Shown here in pieces: positions 59,611 through 64,000 of a DNA stretch of 64,000 bases. This stretch comes from Isoptericola peretonis (GTDB lineage Bacteria > Actinomycetota > Actinomycetes > Actinomycetales > Cellulomonadaceae). The notes under the pieces were generated by a model. That model made no database searches, had not been told where the DNA came from, and was given only the letters and a program-made list of their open reading frames with translations. Location: NCBI GenBank assembly GCA_023241745.1, contig JALQCY010000002.1, positions 1 to 64,000 of the forward strand. Direction: 5' to 3'. Each line of letters opens with the position of its first letter. The stretch's first letter is position 1. Position numbers and translations under genes: made by a program.

Positions 59611-60419
59611 TAGCGGATCTCGACCCGCAGGAGGCGGCGCATCCCGAGCACGAGCGGCAGGGCGACCCACACGAGCGTCGCGACGCCGAGCTGCGCCCAC
59701 TGCTCGCCCGCGACGGACGGCCCGGAGAGCACCGACATCGTCGTCGACAGGTCCACCCACGGGGCCACGGCGGCGTACCCGTCGAACACCGCGGCCAGCA
59801 TGCTCGACAGCGGCGGCAGGATCAGCATGAACAGGAGGTACGCCACGAGGGTGGGCGCGGACGCACGGATCACGACGGCGAAGGCGAAGCCCACGGCCGT
59901 CGCCACCACCAGGAGCAGCGTCAGCCGGGCGGCCGCGTCGAGGGAGAGGTCCCACACCGGGTCGATACCCCGCGTGGCCGAGCCGACCGCGGTACCGAGG
60001 GCGCTGAGGGCGAAGGAGAACAGCGACGTGGCGACGGCCACCAGCAGCCCGGCGGCGGCCTTCGCCCCGACGACCCGCCCGCGGCGCGGGACGAGGGCGA
60101 ACGTGGTGAGCGCGCCCCGCTGGGTCCACTCGCCGGTCACCGCGAGCGCCGCGACCATCGGCACCACGAGCTGCAGGGGGTACGCGACGGAGCCCGCGAG
60201 GTACGCGAGCCCGAGCTCGTCCTCCCGGCCCCAGACGGCGAGCGCACCGACCACCAGGGCCGCGGTGCCGGCGACGCCCGCGAGGAGCGCCGCGCTCGCG
60301 CGGGTGTCGACGGTCTTGCGGAGCTCGACGTCGAGCAGCCGGTGGAAGGGGACGCGGGCTGACGACCGGGCCGCGGCGGCGGAGGTGGGCGGGGCGGGGG
60401 TCGTGCCGGCGGCGGTCAT
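59610..60419 (-). CDS. ABC-2 type transporter permease
   Basis: 269 aa, about six membrane segments after an N-terminal Pro/Ala-rich tail. LLDVELRKTVDTRASAALL and GEWTQRGALTTFALVPRRGRVVGAKAAAGLLVAV are typical of ABC-2 export permeases. Its start overlaps the stop of the ATPase gene by ATGA, so the two form one exporter. Substrate unknown. Confidence 0.86.
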   Translation of the reverse strand: MTAAGTTPAPPTSAAAARSSARVPFHRLLDVELRKTVDTRASAALLAGVAGTAALVVGALAVWGREDELGLAYLAGSVAYPLQLVVPMVAALAVTGEWTQRGALTTFALVPRRGRVVGAKAAAGLLVAVATSLFSFALSALGTAVGSATRGIDPVWDLSLDAAARLTLLLVVATAVGFAFAVVIRASAPTLVAYLLFMLILPPLSSMLAAVFDGYAAVAPWVDLSTTMSVLSGPSVAGEQWAQLGVATLVWVALPLVLGMRRLLRVEIR

Positions 60420-61336
60420 GCTGCGGCTCCGGTGGTCGGCTGGGCGGTGGCACCGTCGCGCTGCGTGCCGGCGGTGAGCGCGAGGAACATCTCCTCCAGG
60501 CTGCCGTCCGCGGCGCGCAGCTCCGTGAGGGGCAGCCCGGCGGCGAACGCGACCCGACCCGCCGCGGCGAGTCCGGCGTCCGTGGCGACGGCGCCGTCGC
60601 CGGTGGGCGTCGCGTCGTGGCCGGCCGCACGGAGCGCGGCGCCGAGCGCGTCGGCGTCGTCGGCGCGCGCCAGCGTCGTGGCGCCCGACAGCAGCGTGGC
60701 CTTGCTGCCGGAGGCGACGACGCGACCGTTGCCGATCATGACGATGTCGTCGGCGATCATCTCGATCTCGGCGAGCAGGTGGCTGGACAGCAGCACCGTG
60801 CCACCGCCGTCGGCGAAGGAGCGCAGGAGGTCGCGCATCCAGCGGATGCCGGCGGGGTCGAGGCCGTTCGCGGGCTCGTCGAGCACGAGGACCGCGGGGT
60901 CGCCCAGCAGCGCGGTGGCGATGCCGAGGCGCTGCCGCATGCCGAGCGAGTAGTCGCGCACCCGCCTCCGGGCCTCCGGGCGGGTGAGGCCGACCAGCTC
61001 GAGCACCTCGTCCACGCGGGTGCGCGGCAGCCCGAGCGTGCGCTGGGCCAGCACGAGCGTCTCGCGGCCGGTGCGCCCGCCGTGCTGGGCCGAGGCGTCG
61101 AGCAGCACACCCACCTCGAGGCCGGGGTTCGGCAGGTCCGCGTACCGGCGGCCGAGCACCGTCGCGCGGCCCGTCGTCGGCTCCGCCAGCCCGACGACGG
61201 TGCGCAGCGTGGTCGACTTGCCGGCGCCGTTGGGGCCGAGGAACCCGGTGACGCGGCCGGGCTCGGCGGTGAAGGACACGTCGTCGACGGCGATGAAGTC
61301 TCCGTAGCGCTTGGTGAGCGCGGCGATCTGGATCAC
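60416..61336 (-). CDS. ABC transporter ATP-binding protein (export type)
   Basis: 306 aa. Walker A GFLGPNGAGKSTTLR (near 35), Q-loop region LLDASAQHGGRTG, signature YSLGMRQRLGIA, Walker B VLVLDEPANGLDPAG and H-loop LLSSHLLAEIE are complete. The C-terminal 80 residues are a DrrA/CcmA-like regulatory tail. It powers the ABC-2 permease encoded next. GTG start; a TAGCGT box ends six bases upstream. It is not the missing ATPase of the sugar importer, which would be of the MsiK type. Confidence 0.9.
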   Translation of the reverse strand: MIQIAALTKRYGDFIAVDDVSFTAEPGRVTGFLGPNGAGKSTTLRTVVGLAEPTTGRATVLGRRYADLPNPGLEVGVLLDASAQHGGRTGRETLVLAQRTLGLPRTRVDEVLELVGLTRPEARRRVRDYSLGMRQRLGIATALLGDPAVLVLDEPANGLDPAGIRWMRDLLRSFADGGGTVLLSSHLLAEIEMIADDIVMIGNGRVVASGSKATLLSGATTLARADDADALGAALRAAGHDATPTGDGAVATDAGLAAAGRVAFAAGLPLTELRAADGSLEEMFLALTAGTQRDGATAQPTTGAAA

Positions 61337-61342
61337 GAGGTG

Positions 61343-61348
61343 ACGCTA
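61343..61348 (-). promoter_or_regulatory. -10 box of the ABC exporter operon
   Basis: TAGCGT on the minus strand ends six bases before the GTG start. Confidence 0.5.
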
Positions 61349-61363
61349 GCGAGGAGCCGGGCG

Positions 61364-61407
61364 GGGCGCGTCATCCCTCGGGTGGACCCCGTCGGGCGCG
61401 TCATCCC
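61364..61407. repeat. Two 14-bp direct repeats 30 bp apart
   Basis: GGGCGCGTCATCCC occurs at 61364-61377 and 61394-61407. The second copy contains the cydC stop; the first lies where the -35 region of the ABC exporter promoter should be. Confidence 0.7.
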
Positions 61408-63155
61408 GGCGACGGGGAGGTCTCGGCGTGCTCCTGCGCTGCGGCCCACGCGTACCCCGCGTCGTGGCGGAGCAGGTGGGCGTGGGGGCCGCGCGCGACG
61501 ACGCCCGCCGTGCGGGCGCCTGCCCCTGCTCCCGGAGCGACGCCGAGCAGGAGCACCTCGTCGGCGACCGCCAGCGGGGTGAGCCGGTGCGACGCGACGA
61601 CCACGGCACGCCCCGTGGCCTGCGCGTGCCCCGCGAGCGTGGCCACCAGGGCGTCGGCCGTGGCGGCGTCGAGGTGCTCGGCGGGCTCGTCGACGAGCAG
61701 CACCCGGGCGGGGGAGAGCAGCGCCCGCGCGACGAGGAGCCGGCGTCGCTCGCCCCCGGAGACGTCCGCCCCGTCGGGGCCGAGCATCGCGTCGAGCCCG
61801 CCGGGCAGGGCGCCGAGCCAGTCGTCGAGGCCCACGGCCGCCAGGGCGCCGCGGGCGTCGTCCTCGGTCACGTCGGGTCGTGCGACGCGGAGGTTCTCCA
61901 GCACGGTCGTGCCGAACACGTGGCCGTCCTCGGCGACGAACAGCGCCCCGCCCTCGCCCACGCGGACGCTCCCCGCGCGCGGGGGCACCAGGCCGGCCGT
62001 GGTCAGCAGCAGCGTCGTCTTGCCCACCCCCGAAGGTCCGGCCAGCGCGACGACGGAGCCCGCGCGCAGCGTGAGGTCGACGCCCGCGACGACGGTGCGG
62101 TCGTCCCAGCCCGCGTCGACGGCGGCGAGCTCGAGCAGGCCGTCCGCCGGCCGACGGGGCGCCGGCCGGGGCACGGCGGCGTCGTCGTCCGGCAGCAGCG
62201 CGACGAGCCGGCGCGCGGCCTCCCGCGACCGGCGGAGCTGGACGGCGGCGGCCGGCAGGGTCGACGTGGCCTCGAAGACGGCGAGCGGGGTGAGCACGAC
62301 GACGGCCAGCTCGACGGGGGCGAGGGTCCCGGCCGCGACGGCGGGGATGCCGAGCAGCAGCGAGCACAGCACGGCGAGGGTCTGCGCGCCGGCGTCGATC
62401 GCCGCCGAGGTGCCGGAGATGCGGGCGCCGTCGTCGGTGGAGCGCGTGAGCCGGGCGTCGGCCGCGCGCAGGGCGGCCAGCCGGTCGTCGAGCCGGCCTC
62501 CGACGCGCAGCTGCTGGCCTTCCTCGAGGAGCTCCAGGGAGCGCCCGGTCACCTCCGCCCGGGCGGCCGCGCCCTGGCGTTCGACGGAGGCCGCGGCGCG
62601 CGACGCGAGCCATGGCGCGAGCACGCCCGTGAGGAGCAGGCAGCCGAGCAGGGTGAGCCCTGCCGCGGGCAGGAACGCCCCGACCAGCACCACGGAGCCG
62701 AGCCCGACGCACGCCGCCACCCCGGCCGGGATCAGCGCGCGGACGACCACGTCGCCCACCGCGTCGACGTCCGCGCCGACCCGGGCGAGCAGGTCGCCGC
62801 GGCGCAGCGCGACCACCCGGGTGACCGGCCCGCGGGCGAGGGCGTCGTAGAGGTTGGCGCGCAGGGCCGCCATGCCCCGGAGCGCCACGTCGTGGGAGGC
62901 GAGCCGCTCGAGGTAGCGCAGCACGCCGCGGCCCGTGCCGAACGCCCGCACGCCGACGGTGGCCACGGACAGCTGGAGGACGGGTGGCATCTGCGAGGCA
63001 CGGGCGATGAGCCAGGCGGCGGTCGCGGACAGGCCGACGGAGAACCCGAGCGCCAGCGTGCCCAGGGCCACGGCCCGCGCCACGCGCGACCAGCGGACCT
63101 CGAGCATCGGCAGCACCCGGCGCAGGGGGCCGGTGCGGCGCGCGCCGGCCCTCAC
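61401..63155 (-). CDS. cydC: Thiol reductant ABC exporter subunit CydC
   Basis: 584 aa. Six membrane segments in the first 320 residues (VALGTLALGFSVGLSATAAWLIARASQMPPVLQLSVATVGVRAFGTGRGVLRYLERLASHD is the CydC signature), then an ATPase domain: Walker A AGPSGVGKTTLL (near 373), signature VSGGERRRLLVARALL (near 466), Walker B VLLVDEPAEHLD. With CydD it exports cysteine or glutathione-type thiols needed to assemble cytochrome bd. The GTG start overlaps the cydD stop. Confidence 0.9.
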   Translation of the reverse strand: MRAGARRTGPLRRVLPMLEVRWSRVARAVALGTLALGFSVGLSATAAWLIARASQMPPVLQLSVATVGVRAFGTGRGVLRYLERLASHDVALRGMAALRANLYDALARGPVTRVVALRRGDLLARVGADVDAVGDVVVRALIPAGVAACVGLGSVVLVGAFLPAAGLTLLGCLLLTGVLAPWLASRAAASVERQGAAARAEVTGRSLELLEEGQQLRVGGRLDDRLAALRAADARLTRSTDDGARISGTSAAIDAGAQTLAVLCSLLLGIPAVAAGTLAPVELAVVVLTPLAVFEATSTLPAAAVQLRRSREAARRLVALLPDDDAAVPRPAPRRPADGLLELAAVDAGWDDRTVVAGVDLTLRAGSVVALAGPSGVGKTTLLLTTAGLVPPRAGSVRVGEGGALFVAEDGHVFGTTVLENLRVARPDVTEDDARGALAAVGLDDWLGALPGGLDAMLGPDGADVSGGERRRLLVARALLSPARVLLVDEPAEHLDAATADALVATLAGHAQATGRAVVVASHRLTPLAVADEVLLLGVAPGAGAGARTAGVVARGPHAHLLRHDAGYAWAAAQEHAETSPSPG

Positions 63156-64000
63156 GACGCCACCGCCTCGGCCGGGCCGACGGCGCGGGACCGGACGTCC
63201 ACCACCTGGTCCGCCAGCGCGAGCAGCGAGGCGCGGTGGGCCACGACGAACACGGTGCGCCCTGCGTCCCGCCAGGCCCGCACCGTGTCGAGGACCACCT
63301 GCTCGCCGCGGGCGTCCAGGTGCGCGGTGGGCTCGTCGAGCAGCACGACGGGCGGGGGAGCGCCGTCGCCCGGGCCGCCGTCGAGCAGCGCCGCCGTCAG
63401 CGCGACCCGCTGCCGCTGGCCGACGCTCAGCCCGGTGCCGCCCAGCCCGACCGGCGTGGCCCAGCCCTGCGGCAGGCCGGCGACGACCTCGTCCAGCCCG
63501 GTGGTGCGTGCGGCCGCGGCCAGGGCGTCGTCGCCGACCGCGCGGCCGTCCGTGACGACGTCCCGCAGGCTGCCGGGGGTCAGGGCAGGACGCTGCGGCA
63601 CCCAGGTGACCTGCGGCCACCAGGTGGCCGGGTCGACGTCGGCCAGGTCGACGACGGCGGTGCCGCCGGTACCCGCGGGTTCGACGAGCACCCGGCCCTC
63701 GTCGGGCCGGAGGAGGCCCAGCAGGACGAGCGCCGTCGTGGTCTTCCCCGCGCCGCTGGGTCCGCGCAGCGCCACGACGCGCCCGCCGCCGGGGCTGCCC
63801 GTGCCGAGCGGCACGCGGGTGGTGAGGCCGGCCGGGGCGGTCAGGCCGCGGTCGCCGGCGCGCACGCCCACGCCGTCGAGCACGAGGGTCGCGCCGGGCA
63901 GGGAGGGCGCGGTCAGGGTTCCGGTCGTGGGCAGCGGCCGTTCGAGGACGGCGAAGGCCCGGTCGGCGGCCGCGAGGCCGTCGGTCGAGGCGTGGAACTC
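63152..64000 (-). CDS. cydD: Thiol reductant ABC exporter subunit CydD, 3' part
   Basis: Partial: only the last 282 residues are inside the window and the frame is open to the edge. The visible part starts near FHASTDGLAAADRAFAVLE, the end of the membrane domain. The ATPase domain has Walker A LRGPSGAGKTTT, WVPQRPALTPGSLRDVV, signature GLSVGQRQRVALT and Walker B VVLLDEPTAHLD, all intact. cydAB would be expected upstream, beyond the window. Confidence 0.88.
   Translation of the reverse strand, partial: EFHASTDGLAAADRAFAVLERPLPTTGTLTAPSLPGATLVLDGVGVRAGDRGLTAPAGLTTRVPLGTGSPGGGRVVALRGPSGAGKTTTALVLLGLLRPDEGRVLVEPAGTGGTAVVDLADVDPATWWPQVTWVPQRPALTPGSLRDVVTDGRAVGDDALAAAARTTGLDEVVAGLPQGWATPVGLGGTGLSVGQRQRVALTAALLDGGPGDGAPPPVVLLDEPTAHLDARGEQVVLDTVRAWRDAGRTVFVVAHRASLLALADQVVDVRSRAVGPAEAVAS

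Noticed and set aside
60416..61336. This ABC ATPase as the missing ATPase of the sugar importer.
   Set aside because: It is coupled to an ABC-2 export permease, has a DrrA/CcmA-type tail, and lies 48 kb away; CUT1 importers use MalK/MsiK-type ATPases.

Overview
The window is chromosomal DNA of a high-GC Gram-positive bacterium. Very high GC, dense genes with GTGA/ATGA overlaps, many GTG starts, TANNNT -10 boxes just before start codons, and a murA-plsC-gpsA ... ddl-DUF3515-thiL ... rpmB-recG-rsmD-coaD-yceD-rpmF-rnc-mutM backbone point to an actinomycete. Gene content and a CUT1 sugar importer without its own ATPase suggest a carbohydrate-degrading Micrococcales (Cellulomonadaceae or Promicromonosporaceae type); that assignment is inference. 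I see no tRNA, rRNA, CRISPR array, insertion sequence or prophage. No stretch above 300 bases lacks a gene.

Region 1 (1-14.7 kb) is an accessory sugar locus. A FadR-type GntR regulator sits between two exported glycosidases (GH95 and a GH141-like beta-helix, minus strand) and a plus-strand block: an enolase-superfamily dehydratase, a D-2-hydroxyacid dehydrogenase, an unrecognised alpha/alpha-toroid-like protein, a binding protein with two permeases, a DeoC-type aldolase, a PfkB kinase and an RbsD/FucU mutarotase. Three copies of a similar operator-like sequence (ATGTNNNACAAGT and a variant) tie the parts into one regulon. The enzymes fit release and import of a deoxy-sugar or fucose-like glycan, but the combination is not one I can match to a known pathway.

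Region 2 (14.7-21.1 kb) holds a DUF4287/SRPBCC protein, an F420-reductase-like plus luciferase-like oxidoreductase pair divergent from a MarR repressor (20-bp perfect operator between them), a DHA2 drug exporter and a metabolite:proton symporter.

Region 3 (21.3-50.2 kb) is the housekeeping backbone (cell wall, phospholipid, thiamine, DNA repair, ribosome), interrupted between gpsA and ddl by accessory metabolism: HAD hydrolase, trans-sulfuration enzyme, PLP decarboxylase with a GPH symporter, acyl-CoA dehydrogenase, a CNNM/CBS pair and an acyl-CoA ligase. rnc carries a 17-bp hairpin near its start, a candidate RNase III autoregulation site.

Region 4 (50.2-64 kb) is accessory again: a TetR repressor with two operators inside the promoter of a membrane protein gene, a second hydroxyacid dehydrogenase, an amino-acid permease-M20 peptidase-FAD oxidoreductase operon, an S51 peptidase, an epoxide hydrolase, an ABC exporter and cydC with a cydD cut by the window edge.
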